From Variovorax davisae (GTDB lineage: Bacteria; Pseudomonadota; Gammaproteobacteria; Burkholderiales; Burkholderiaceae_C): DNA of 64,000 nucleotides. Below are positions 1 to 9,400 of the stretch, piece after piece. The stretch spans positions 434,001 through 498,000 of the forward strand of contig NZ_JASZYS010000002.1 of the NCBI RefSeq assembly GCF_030316845.1, read 5' to 3'. The position numbers and the translations under genes were made by a program. Position 1 is the first letter of the stretch; each line of letters opens with the position of its first letter. A model generated the notes under the pieces. The model was not told where the DNA came from, made no database searches, and saw only the letters and a program-made list of their open reading frames with translations.

Positions 1-1
1 C

Positions 2-67
2 TACCAATGGGGCAGCCAGGGCTACAGCGCCACGACCCTGCGACTGGGTGGCAAGTACACCTGGTGA
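2..67 (+). CDS. C-terminal tail of an outer-membrane beta-barrel protein (partial)
   Basis: A reading frame enters from the left edge and ends at TGA 65-67. The 21 visible residues alternate polar and hydrophobic and finish LRLGGKYTW. A terminal aromatic residue on an amphipathic strand is the usual beta-signal of Gram-negative outer-membrane barrels. The family cannot be named from so short a piece. The next gene starts 47 bp downstream, so the two may be co-transcribed. Confidence 0.5.
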   Translation, partial: YQWGSQGYSATTLRLGGKYTW

Positions 68-114
68 AGCGCCATGCCGACCTGCCGACGAACCACAACA
101 CGGAGACACTGCCC

Positions 115-1308
115 ATGCGAACCCGCCTCTTGTTTCTTTTCTCTTCCGCCGCCCTGGCGATTGCCCTGTCGGGCTGCGCCGGCACCGCCGCCGCACCCTC
201 GCAGCGCCAGTTGATGCTGGTCGCCAACGACGAGAAGCAGTCGTGGAACGATGCCGGCGTGGTGCAGCTCGCGCCGCAGGGCCGCGACAGCGTGCAGGTG
301 ATCGACATCGGTACCGATCCGCTGGCGCCGCGATCGCTGGGCACCCTGGCGCTCGACAACACCATCGCCGGGCCGCCGACCAACCTCGCGATCACGGCCG
401 ACGAGCGGCTCGCGCTGGTCGCCAATTCGCTCAACGTGGTCGAGGAGAACGGCGTGCGCAGGCAGGTGCCCGACAACCGCCTGTTCGTGATCGACCTGGC
501 CGCCTCGCCGCCGAAGCTGATCGACACGATCGTGGTCGGCAAGCAGCCTTCGGGCCTCGCGATCAACCGCGCCGGCACCCTGGCGCTGGTTGCGAACCGG
601 GCCGACAACTCGGTCAGCGTGCTGCGCATCGCCGGTCAGAAGGTCACGCTGATCGACACCGTCGCGATGGGCGAATCGGTGTCGCACGTGCGCTTCACGC
701 CCGACGGGCGGCGCGCGCTCGCGGCCAAGTTCCCCAACCACAAGATCGCGCTGCTCGATGTCGTCGGCGAGAAGGTCAGCTACGGCAAGGTCGACCTGGC
801 CGCCGGCCTCTGGCCCTACAACGTCGACGTGACGCCCGACGGCAGGCTCGCGCTGACGGCCGACAACGGCAACGCGGGCGCCTCCGATGGCCAGGTCGAC
901 ACGGTCAGCGTCATCGACCTCGAGGCCGTGCCGCCACGGGTCATCGACAAGGTGGTGGTCGGCGACGGCCCCGAGGGCCTGGCCGTGAGCCCGACCGGCA
1001 AGATGGCGGTGGCGGTGATCCTGCGCGGCAGCAATTCGGCGAAGAACGCCTACTTCTACAACCGCAACGGTTCGGTGGTGGCGCTCAAGATCGACGGCAA
1101 GAAGGTCACGCGCGGCAACGAAGTGGTGGTGCGCGGGCTGCCCGAGGGCGCGGTGTTCAGCGCCGACGGCAAGTACCTGTATGTGGGCAATTTCATCGAC
1201 CAGGACATCTCGATCCTGCGGGTCGATGGCGACACGCTGGTCGACACCGGCAAGTCGTTCGGGCTGGCGGGCCATCCGGCGGCGATGCGCGGCCGCCTGA
1301 CGCACTGA
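115..1308 (+). CDS. YncE-type beta-propeller lipoprotein
   Basis: 397 residues. The N-terminus has a basic start, a hydrophobic core and the lipobox LSGC, so this is a predicted lipoprotein anchored in the periplasm or outer membrane. The rest consists of repeated propeller blades of the form 'DG..ALVAN...NSVSVL', as in YncE/NHL/lactonase-type seven-bladed propellers. The ATG at 115 was chosen because it places the signal peptide at the N-terminus; a longer in-frame start at 7 would overlap the preceding gene. Substrate or partner is unknown. A second propeller of this kind lies at 58287-59495. Confidence 0.8.
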   Translation: MRTRLLFLFSSAALAIALSGCAGTAAAPSQRQLMLVANDEKQSWNDAGVVQLAPQGRDSVQVIDIGTDPLAPRSLGTLALDNTIAGPPTNLAITADERLALVANSLNVVEENGVRRQVPDNRLFVIDLAASPPKLIDTIVVGKQPSGLAINRAGTLALVANRADNSVSVLRIAGQKVTLIDTVAMGESVSHVRFTPDGRRALAAKFPNHKIALLDVVGEKVSYGKVDLAAGLWPYNVDVTPDGRLALTADNGNAGASDGQVDTVSVIDLEAVPPRVIDKVVVGDGPEGLAVSPTGKMAVAVILRGSNSAKNAYFYNRNGSVVALKIDGKKVTRGNEVVVRGLPEGAVFSADGKYLYVGNFIDQDISILRVDGDTLVDTGKSFGLAGHPAAMRGRLTH

Positions 1309-1324
1309 CCGCCCGCCGGCCGGG

Positions 1325-1358
1325 GATGCGGCCGCGCGGGCCGCATCATTTCCGTTTT
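1325..1358 (+). terminator. Probable transcription terminator after the propeller gene
   Basis: A perfect 9-bp stem (GATGCGGCC / GGCCGCATC, 5-base loop) spans 1325-1347, followed by a T-rich but interrupted tail (ATTTCCGTTTT). It lies 17 bp after the stop codon. The tail is imperfect, so termination may be partial. Confidence 0.55.
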
Positions 1359-1419
1359 GAATCGCGGCATGTCCCGATTCAATTTGACGCTGCAGCGGCG
1401 GCCGCCAACACTGCCGGCC

Positions 1420-3710
<2,291 letters not shown>

Positions 3711-3714
<4 letters not shown>

Positions 3715-4616
3715 CGAGCGCCCTGGTCGACCCCGACGTCGAGGTCGAGGTCGAGGTCGAGGCCCTGGCGCCGCTGTCGCACCGGAGCGTGCGCGTGTTC
3801 GGCGAGGCCGGTGCGCCGGCGGCGGGCCTGGCGCGCGGCGACGTGCTGGCGACCGAGGTGCCGGTGGCGCTGGTCTTCAACGGCGTCTCGCACGCGGTGA
3901 TGATGGCCACCCCGCAGGACCTGGAGGCCTTCGCCCTCGGCTTCGCGCTCAGCGAGGGCATCCTCGACCACGTGCGCGACTGCCGCGGCATCTCGCAGCG
4001 GCGGGTCGATGCGCGCGAGGCCGGCCTGCCCGAAGGCATCGACGGCATCGAGGTGCACCTGGAGATTTCGGCGCGCAGCTTCGAGCGGCTCAAGGGCCGC
4101 CGGCGCAGCATGGCCGGGCGCACCGGCTGCGGCATCTGCGGCGTCGAGAGCTTCGCGGCCCTCGACCTGCAGAGCCCCCCGGTCGCGCGGCGCGCCTGGA
4201 TCGAGCGGGTCGACCTGCCGACGGTGCTGCGTGCCTTCGCGGCGCTGCCGGCGCGCCAGGTGCTCAATGCCGAGGCAGGCGCGATCCACGCGGCCGGCTG
4301 GGCCACCCTGGGCGGCGAGCTGACCGACGTGCTGGAAGACGTGGGCCGCCACAACGCGCTCGACAAGCTGCTCGGCACGCTGGCGCGCGCCGGCCGGCTC
4401 AGCGAGCCCGGCTTCGTCGTCCTGTCCAGCCGCGGCAGCCACGAACTGGTGCGCAAGTGCGCGCGCCTCGGCATCGCCGCGATCGCCACCATCTCGGCGC
4501 CGACGGCGATGGGCGTGCAGGTCGCCCAGCTGGCCGGCCTGCGGCTGTGGGGCCTCTGCCGGGCCCCCCGCGGCGTGCGCTACGCGGCCGGCCGGGCGCC
4601 GGATGCCAAAACTTGA
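3711..4616 (+). CDS. fdhD: Formate dehydrogenase accessory sulfurtransferase FdhD
   Basis: 301 residues. FdhD proteins pass sulfur from IscS to the bis-MGD cofactor of formate-dehydrogenase-type enzymes. The catalytic CxxC loop is present (TGCGICGVES, Cys140 and Cys143), as is the conserved EDVGRHNALDK block near residue 213. The start is GTG 3711, overlapping the ydeP stop as GTGA; there is no ATG nearby and homology begins soon after. The N-terminal tail holds a run of alternating Val-Glu encoded by tandem hexamers. The coupling to ydeP suggests that YdeP is its client. Confidence 0.92.
3738..3761 (+). repeat. Four tandem GTCGAG hexamers inside fdhD
   Basis: Four perfect copies of GTCGAG encode Val-Glu-Val-Glu in the poorly conserved N-terminal tail of FdhD. 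The unit is six bases, so changes in copy number would lengthen or shorten the tail without shifting the frame. Confidence 0.8.
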
Positions 4617-4656
4617 CGCCCCTGAAACGAACAGGAATGGATTAAGCCTTCTGTTT

Positions 4657-4670
4657 CCTTCTTTCGAAGG
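4657..4670. other. Small hairpin between fdhD and the FHA gene
   Basis: CCTTC-TTTC-GAAGG is a perfect 5-bp inverted repeat; on the minus strand its loop reads GAAA. No T-run follows on the plus strand, so it is not a clear terminator. It lies 41 bp after fdhD and 53 bp before the FHA gene, in a locally AT-richer stretch that may also hold the FHA promoter. Confidence 0.35.
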
Positions 4671-4722
4671 CGCACTTAAGTCCTAAGCTCGATCCCAGTT
4701 CAATGAACCACAGGAACGGGGT

Positions 4723-5133
4723 ATGGCAAGACTGATCATCCTGGCTCGAAACAGCAGCGTGCGCCAGGTCAACATCGCAAGTCCGATCACCACCATCGGG
4801 CGGTCCGGCAGCAACAGCGTCTGCATCGACAGCCAGCGCGTGAGCCGGCATCACGCGGCGATCGAGTGGACCGGCGAGCATTTCATGCTCACCGACATGG
4901 GCAGCCGCAACGGCACCTACGTCAACAACGAGAAGGTCAGGATGCACGCCCTGGTCAACGGCGACGCGATCGTGGTCGGCGACTGCCAGCTGCGCTTTCT
5001 CTACAGCCGCGCCCTGCCGCCGGTCGATGCGCTTCGGCTCATGACCCAGCCGGGCGAGCTCGTGGGGATCGATGCGTCGATGGCGCGCAGCGTGAACCGG
5101 CGCCTGCCCGAGCGCCGCGTGTTCGCCCGCTGA
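4723..5133 (+). CDS. FHA-domain protein
   Basis: 136 residues made almost entirely of one forkhead-associated domain, a phosphothreonine-binding fold. The diagnostic residues are visible: TTIGRSGSN, then SRRH-type VSRHHAAI, then MGSRNGTYVNN. A GGAACGGGG ribosome-binding sequence stands just before the ATG. About 40 C-terminal residues follow the domain without a recognisable motif. It is a cytoplasmic adaptor-like protein. No Ser/Thr kinase or type VI secretion gene is nearby, so its phospho-partner is unknown. It is convergent with the GAF-like gene, with 10 bp between stops. Confidence 0.85.
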   Translation: MARLIILARNSSVRQVNIASPITTIGRSGSNSVCIDSQRVSRHHAAIEWTGEHFMLTDMGSRNGTYVNNEKVRMHALVNGDAIVVGDCQLRFLYSRALPPVDALRLMTQPGELVGIDASMARSVNRRLPERRVFAR

Positions 5134-5143
5134 CCTTCAGGGC

Positions 5144-5665
5144 TCAGGCGTACTGCGCCGCCATCGGCCGGCCTTGCGGCGCCATCGCCTGGGCCGGCAT
5201 GGCTGTCGCCTGGCGGCGTTCGGCGATCAGCCGGGCCGCCAGTTGCGCGGCCAGCTCCAGCTTCTTGAGGTCGCGCGCCTCCAGCGCCGGATCGGGATTG
5301 AAGCTGAACGAATAGAAGGTGCCGTAGATCGCACCGTTGGCCAGCACCACCGGTGCGCTCAGGTAGCAGCCCGCGGGTACCTTGGCGCGCAGCACCTGCT
5401 TGCAGAAAGCCAGTTCGAGCGGCTCGGCCTGCTCGTCGATGAACTGGGCGCGCTGCGCGTCCTGCCGGCGGTGCGAGACCAGGCGGCCGTCGACGAACTC
5501 GCAGGCGAAAGCGGCCTCCATCCCATGCTGGTCGCGCAGCAGCCTGAGCACCTGGTGGACCGAGGGGTCGAGCAGCGGATCGCTCATGTCCGGGGTCGCC
5601 ATCAGCAGCTCGGACACGGTCACCTCGAGCGATTCGAGTGCGTGAAGGTGTTCGTAGTAGCTCAT
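5144..5665 (-). CDS. GAF-domain-like sensory protein
   Basis: 173 residues. The central region (about 30-150) resembles a GAF domain: HGMEAAFACEFVDGRLV, then LSAPVVLANGAIYGTFYSFSF, a small-ligand-binding sensory fold. There is no output domain, so it probably acts through a partner or is a stand-alone sensor. The start at 5665 has GGAG eight bases upstream. It is divergent from the second fdhD and convergent with the FHA gene. The domain call rests on pattern and is moderate. Confidence 0.65.
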   Translation of the reverse strand: MSYYEHLHALESLEVTVSELLMATPDMSDPLLDPSVHQVLRLLRDQHGMEAAFACEFVDGRLVSHRRQDAQRAQFIDEQAEPLELAFCKQVLRAKVPAGCYLSAPVVLANGAIYGTFYSFSFNPDPALEARDLKKLELAAQLAARLIAERRQATAMPAQAMAPQGRPMAAQYA

Positions 5666-5834
5666 GGGGGGATCTCCGGTGGAATGCGTCCATTGGAGCG
5701 CAGAAACCGGTCAAGCCCGGAAAATGAGAACTAAGGTTTCGTTTTCGTGCGGACCTTTGTCACGAAATCCGTGCCGAGCTTGCTTCAGGATGTGACTCGG
5801 CCACGGGTGCGCGGGCTTCGGCTATCGTCCCTGC
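5666..5834. promoter_or_regulatory. Divergent promoter region, GAF gene and second fdhD
   Basis: A 169-bp intergenic stretch between two divergent genes. It contains GAAAA and TTTTC arms about 5726-5750 around an AT-rich core, the least GC-rich part of the neighbourhood. No exact -35/-10 pair could be fixed by eye. Confidence 0.4.
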
Positions 5835-6713
5835 ATGGTGAATCTTCAATCTCCGTCGGCCGCGGCAGCGGCCCTTCCGCGGCTGACGCAGGCGCGGGCA
5901 CCGCTCACGCGCGAGGTCGAGGTGGTCGACGAGCAGGGGGCGTCGAGCCGGGTGTCGATTCCTGCCGAACGCGACCTGACGATCTATGTCGACCGGCGCG
6001 AACTGGTCACGCTCATGACCCTGGGCGCGCAGCCGGAGCTGCTGGTGCTGGGCTACCTGCTGAACCAGCGCCTGATCGAATCCGCGGCCGACGTCGAGTC
6101 GGTCACGGTCGACTGGGAGGTCGGCGCCGCGGCCGTCAAGACCCATGCCGGCATCGACCGCATCGAGGAACGGACCGCGAAGAAGGTGGTCACCACGGGC
6201 TGCGGGCAGGGCAGCGTGTTCGGCGAACTCATGGCCGGTATCGACAGCCTGCAACTGCCCGACACCCGCATGACCCAGGCCCAGCTCTATGCGCTGGTCA
6301 ACGCGATCCGCCTCCAGGAGAGCACCTACAAGTCGGCCGGCTCGGTGCACGGCTGCGCCCTGTTCACGTTGGAGGAGGGCGACCAGGCCTGCATGCAGTG
6401 CTTCGTGGAGGACGTGGGGCGCCACAACGCGATCGACACCATCGCCGGCTGGATCGCGATGCAGCCGCGGCTGGCCGGCGGGCGCGTGTTCTACACCACC
6501 GGCCGCCTGACCAGCGAGATGGTGATCAAGTCGGCGCAGATGGGCGTGGCGATCGTCGTTTCGCGCAGCGGCATCACGCAGATGGGCCACGAGGTCGCGC
6601 AGCGGGTCGGGCTGTGCGCGATCGGGCGGGCGACGAACCGTCGCTTCCTTTGCTTCGCGGGGGTGCAGCGGCTGGTGCTGCAGCCGGCCTTGCTCTCGTC
6701 ATCGTCGGCCTGA
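5835..6713 (+). CDS. Second FdhD-family sulfurtransferase, divergent cysteine loop
   Basis: 292 residues, FdhD family throughout: EDVGRHNAIDTIAGW near residue 195 and YTTGRLTSEMVIKSAQMGV in the C-terminal half. The sulfur-transfer loop reads TTGCGQGS, so Cys123 is kept but the second cysteine of the usual CxxC is glycine. Two further cysteines occur as ACMQC before the EDVGRHN block. It is a paralogue of the fdhD gene at 3711-4616, with low identity and a different loop, so the two probably serve different clients. FdhD-like proteins linked to NAD-dependent formate dehydrogenases (FdsC type) are the closest concept, but no fds genes are in the window. Confidence 0.85.
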   Translation: MVNLQSPSAAAAALPRLTQARAPLTREVEVVDEQGASSRVSIPAERDLTIYVDRRELVTLMTLGAQPELLVLGYLLNQRLIESAADVESVTVDWEVGAAAVKTHAGIDRIEERTAKKVVTTGCGQGSVFGELMAGIDSLQLPDTRMTQAQLYALVNAIRLQESTYKSAGSVHGCALFTLEEGDQACMQCFVEDVGRHNAIDTIAGWIAMQPRLAGGRVFYTTGRLTSEMVIKSAQMGVAIVVSRSGITQMGHEVAQRVGLCAIGRATNRRFLCFAGVQRLVLQPALLSSSSA

Positions 6714-6766
6714 CGGGCTCGCCCCCCGCGAGGACTTACATCCTGTTGGAAAAAAAGCTCATCAAA

Positions 6767-6782
6767 TTTTCTTAGGGGAAAA
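6767..6782. promoter_or_regulatory. Candidate operator upstream of the XRE-cupin regulator
   Basis: TTTTC-TTAGGG-GAAAA is an inverted repeat in an unusually AT-rich leader 33 bp before the regulator start. A related direct repeat follows (AATTTTTCCTG near 6793). The position and symmetry suggest autoregulation by the XRE protein encoded next. Confidence 0.45.
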
Positions 6783-6814
6783 TAGCCAGGAGAATTTTTC
6801 CTGACGCGCCTACG

Positions 6815-7462
6815 ATGGGCGCACTCATGGCCCAGCGGAAAAACACCCCCAAGGCCCCGACGGCGCAGCCGGCGGCGCGCGCAGGCACCGAGCGTTCCAC
6901 GGGCGCGTTGGACGACGAACGCATCGGCGAAGACATCCGGGGCTTGCGCAAGGCCAGGCGAATGACGCTCGCGGACCTGTCCCGGCGCATCGGCCGCTCC
7001 GTGGCCTACCTCAGCAAGCTGGAGCGCAACCTCACCAAGCCCTCGGTCGCGGAACTGCAGGCCCTCGGCGAAGCGCTCGGCGTCAAGATCAATTTCTTCT
7101 TTCACGAGACGAATGCGGCTTCGCACCGAAAGATGGTGGTTCGCAAGGCGGACCGCCGAAAGCTGAGCTATGCCGACGGCGTCACCGACCATCTGTTGTC
7201 GCCAAGTCTCGAGGGCGAACTCGAGTTGCTGATGTCGGTCTTCGAGCCGGGCTCGGGAAGCGGCGAGACCAGCTACTTCCATGAGGGCGAAGAAGCCGGC
7301 GTCGTGTTGGCCGGCGCACTCGAGTTCTGGGTAGGCGACGAGCATTTCGTTTGCGAAGAAGGGGACAGCTTCTCTTTCAAGAGCTCCGTCCCGCATCGCT
7401 ACAGGAACAACGGGGCGGTGCAGACGGTGGTGATCTGGGTCGTGACGCCGCCGAGCTATTGA
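6815..7462 (+). CDS. XRE-family transcriptional regulator with C-terminal cupin
   Basis: 215 residues. Residues about 37-95 form a helix-turn-helix (IRGLRKARRMTLADLSRRIGRSVAYLSKLERN) and residues about 135-210 form a cupin sensor domain (EEAGVVLAGALEFWVGDEHF, SSVPHRYRN). This is the PuuR/SutR architecture, in which the cupin senses a small metabolite and the HTH represses a neighbouring catabolic operon. The start at 6815 or the second ATG at 6827 are both possible; neither has a strong ribosome-binding site. The downstream operon on the same strand is its likely target. Confidence 0.88.
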   Translation: MGALMAQRKNTPKAPTAQPAARAGTERSTGALDDERIGEDIRGLRKARRMTLADLSRRIGRSVAYLSKLERNLTKPSVAELQALGEALGVKINFFFHETNAASHRKMVVRKADRRKLSYADGVTDHLLSPSLEGELELLMSVFEPGSGSGETSYFHEGEEAGVVLAGALEFWVGDEHFVCEEGDSFSFKSSVPHRYRNNGAVQTVVIWVVTPPSY

Positions 7463-7498
7463 GCAGGGCGCCGCGGGCGCATGGAACAGGGGAGAGGA

Positions 7499-8266
7499 AT
7501 GACAACAAAGACAAGCATGGCGATCGGGCACTGCACCGAGGCCGAATGGCAGGCGCGCTGCGAACTGGCCGCCTTGTACCGCGTGGTCGCGCATTTCCGA
7601 ATGACCGACCTGATCGACACGCACATCTCCGCGCGCGTTCCCGGCGCCGCGCCGCAGTTCCTGATCAATCGCTATGGCGTGCTGTTCCATGAGATGCGCG
7701 CCCGCGATCTGGTCAGGATCGACCTCGACGGCCGCCGGGTCGATGGGGGCGAGCCCGACGATGGCGTCAACGCCGCCGGGTTCACGATCCATTCGGCCAT
7801 CCACGCCGCGCGCGAGGATGTCGCCTGCGTCATCCACACGCACACCGCCGCCGGCATCGCGGTGTCGGCCCAGCACGACGGCTTGCTGCCACTCAGCCAG
7901 CATGCGCTGAAGTTCTACGGAAGGCTCGGCTACCACGACTACGAAGGCATCGCCCTCGATCTCGACGAGCGCGAGCGCCTGGTCCGGGATCTGGGGCCGC
8001 ACATGGCGATGATCCTGCGCAACCACGGCCTGCTGGCCGTGGGCCGGTCGATCGCGCAGGCCTTCGACCAGATCTATTTCCTCGAGCGCGCCTGCCAGGC
8101 GCAGGTGCAGGCAATGGCAGGCGGCGCGGCGCTGCGACTGCCCCCGGAACACATCCGGGCCAGGACCTGCCGCCAATACGACATCGCCAGTTCCGATGCG
8201 GTGGTGGACCTGGCCTGGAGATCCGTTCGTCGCCTGGTCGGCGACGCGTCCTCTTACTGCTGCTGA
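7499..8266 (+). CDS. Class II aldolase/adducin family protein
   Basis: 255 residues. The family of zinc-dependent fuculose-phosphate aldolase-like enzymes is shown by DTHISARVPG, the HTHTAAG zinc-ligand motif near residue 118 and RNHGLLAVG further on. The start at 7499 follows GGGGAGAGGA; an earlier in-frame ATG at 7481 is less likely. Such proteins without a kinase partner often act on unphosphorylated or unusual hydroxy-acids. The substrate is unknown. It is the first enzyme of the operon that continues with a polyamine-type ABC transporter. Confidence 0.85.
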   Translation: MTTKTSMAIGHCTEAEWQARCELAALYRVVAHFRMTDLIDTHISARVPGAAPQFLINRYGVLFHEMRARDLVRIDLDGRRVDGGEPDDGVNAAGFTIHSAIHAAREDVACVIHTHTAAGIAVSAQHDGLLPLSQHALKFYGRLGYHDYEGIALDLDERERLVRDLGPHMAMILRNHGLLAVGRSIAQAFDQIYFLERACQAQVQAMAGGAALRLPPEHIRARTCRQYDIASSDAVVDLAWRSVRRLVGDASSYCC

Positions 8267-8299
8267 ACGTGGCGTTCGGCGGACCCCCGGGGGAGACCC

Positions 8300-9400
8300 A
8301 TGAATTCGAAAGACACGGCGCACGCGCTCCGCATCGACGCGGTGTCGAAGCGCTACGGCAATGTGGTGGCACTCCATGCAACCTCCATCGATGTGCCCCA
8401 TGGCGAGTTCCTGACGATTCTCGGCCCCTCCGGGTCCGGCAAGTCGACCTTGCTGATGATGGTCGCGGGCTTCGAGCAGCCTTCATCGGGCGACATTCGC
8501 GTCGGCAGCCGGAGCATCGTCGACCTTCCGCCCGAGCGCCGGAACTTCGGCATGGTGTTCCAGGGCTACGCGCTCTTTCCGCACATGACCGTGGCGGAGA
8601 ACATCCATTTTCCGTTGCGGGTGCGGGGCATCGGCGGCAGCACGGCGGTAGAACGCGTCAGGAACGCCATGGAAATGGTCCGCCTCGACCACCTGGCCGA
8701 CCGACTTCCGAAGCAGCTGTCCGGCGGCCAGCAGCAGCGCGTGGCCCTGGCGCGTGCGCTGGTCTTCGAGCCGGACATCGTGCTCCTCGACGAGCCGCTC
8801 GGCGCGCTCGATCGCAAGCTGCGGGCCGAAGTCCAGATCGAACTGAAGGCCTTGCACGAGCGCCTGGGCGCCACCTTTCTCTTCGTCACCCACGACCAGG
8901 AAGAAGCGCTCTCGATGTCGGGGCGCATCGCCATCATGTGCGACGGCCGGCTGGTCCAGATCGGGCGGCCCGACGAACTCTATGAGCGGCCCGTCAATCG
9001 CTTCTGCGCCAGCTTTCTCGGAGACAGCAACTTCATCGAAGGCGCGGTCGTCGAGCGCGATGGGGAAGCCGTCGTCTACCAGGCCGGGCAGCGAAGGTTC
9101 CGACAGATCGCCGGCGCGGGCCAGTCGGGCGACCGGATCGTGCTGGCGCTGCGGCCCGAAAAGATCAGCCTCTGCGAGCGGGAGCCGGTGGACAAGGTGA
9201 ACCGCCTGACCGGCGTGCTGGCGCACTTCAACTATTTCGGCTCCTATTTCCACTACACGCTGCGCACCGACGATCTCGGGACCGTCCTGGTGACCGCGCC
9301 GGCCTGGCAATCCCCGGTGGCACCCGAACTCGGCAAGCAGCTTCACATCACCTGGGACGAGGACGCGGCGCATCCCGTGCTGGAAGGCCCGTCGCCATGA
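8300..9400 (+). CDS. PotA-like ABC transporter ATP-binding protein
   Basis: 366 residues. The ATPase has Walker [10 protein letters not shown], signature LSGGQQQR and Walker B VLLDEPLGALD. The C-terminal ~100 residues form a TOBE domain (VVLALRPEKISL). This is the spermidine/putrescine-type (PotA) family that powers import of polyamines, opines or other amines. GGGGGAGA precedes the ATG. It overlaps the permease gene by 4 bp (ATGA). Confidence 0.92.
   Translation: MNSKDTAHALRIDAVSKRYGNVVALHATSIDVPHGEFLTILGPSGSGKSTLLMMVAGFEQPSSGDIRVGSRSIVDLPPERRNFGMVFQGYALFPHMTVAENIHFPLRVRGIGGSTAVERVRNAMEMVRLDHLADRLPKQLSGGQQQRVALARALVFEPDIVLLDEPLGALDRKLRAEVQIELKALHERLGATFLFVTHDQEEALSMSGRIAIMCDGRLVQIGRPDELYERPVNRFCASFLGDSNFIEGAVVERDGEAVVYQAGQRRFRQIAGAGQSGDRIVLALRPEKISLCEREPVDKVNRLTGVLAHFNYFGSYFHYTLRTDDLGTVLVTAPAWQSPVAPELGKQLHITWDEDAAHPVLEGPSP

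Noticed and set aside
3738..3761. Phase-variable switch in fdhD
   Set aside because: The repeat unit is six bases, so slippage keeps the reading frame.
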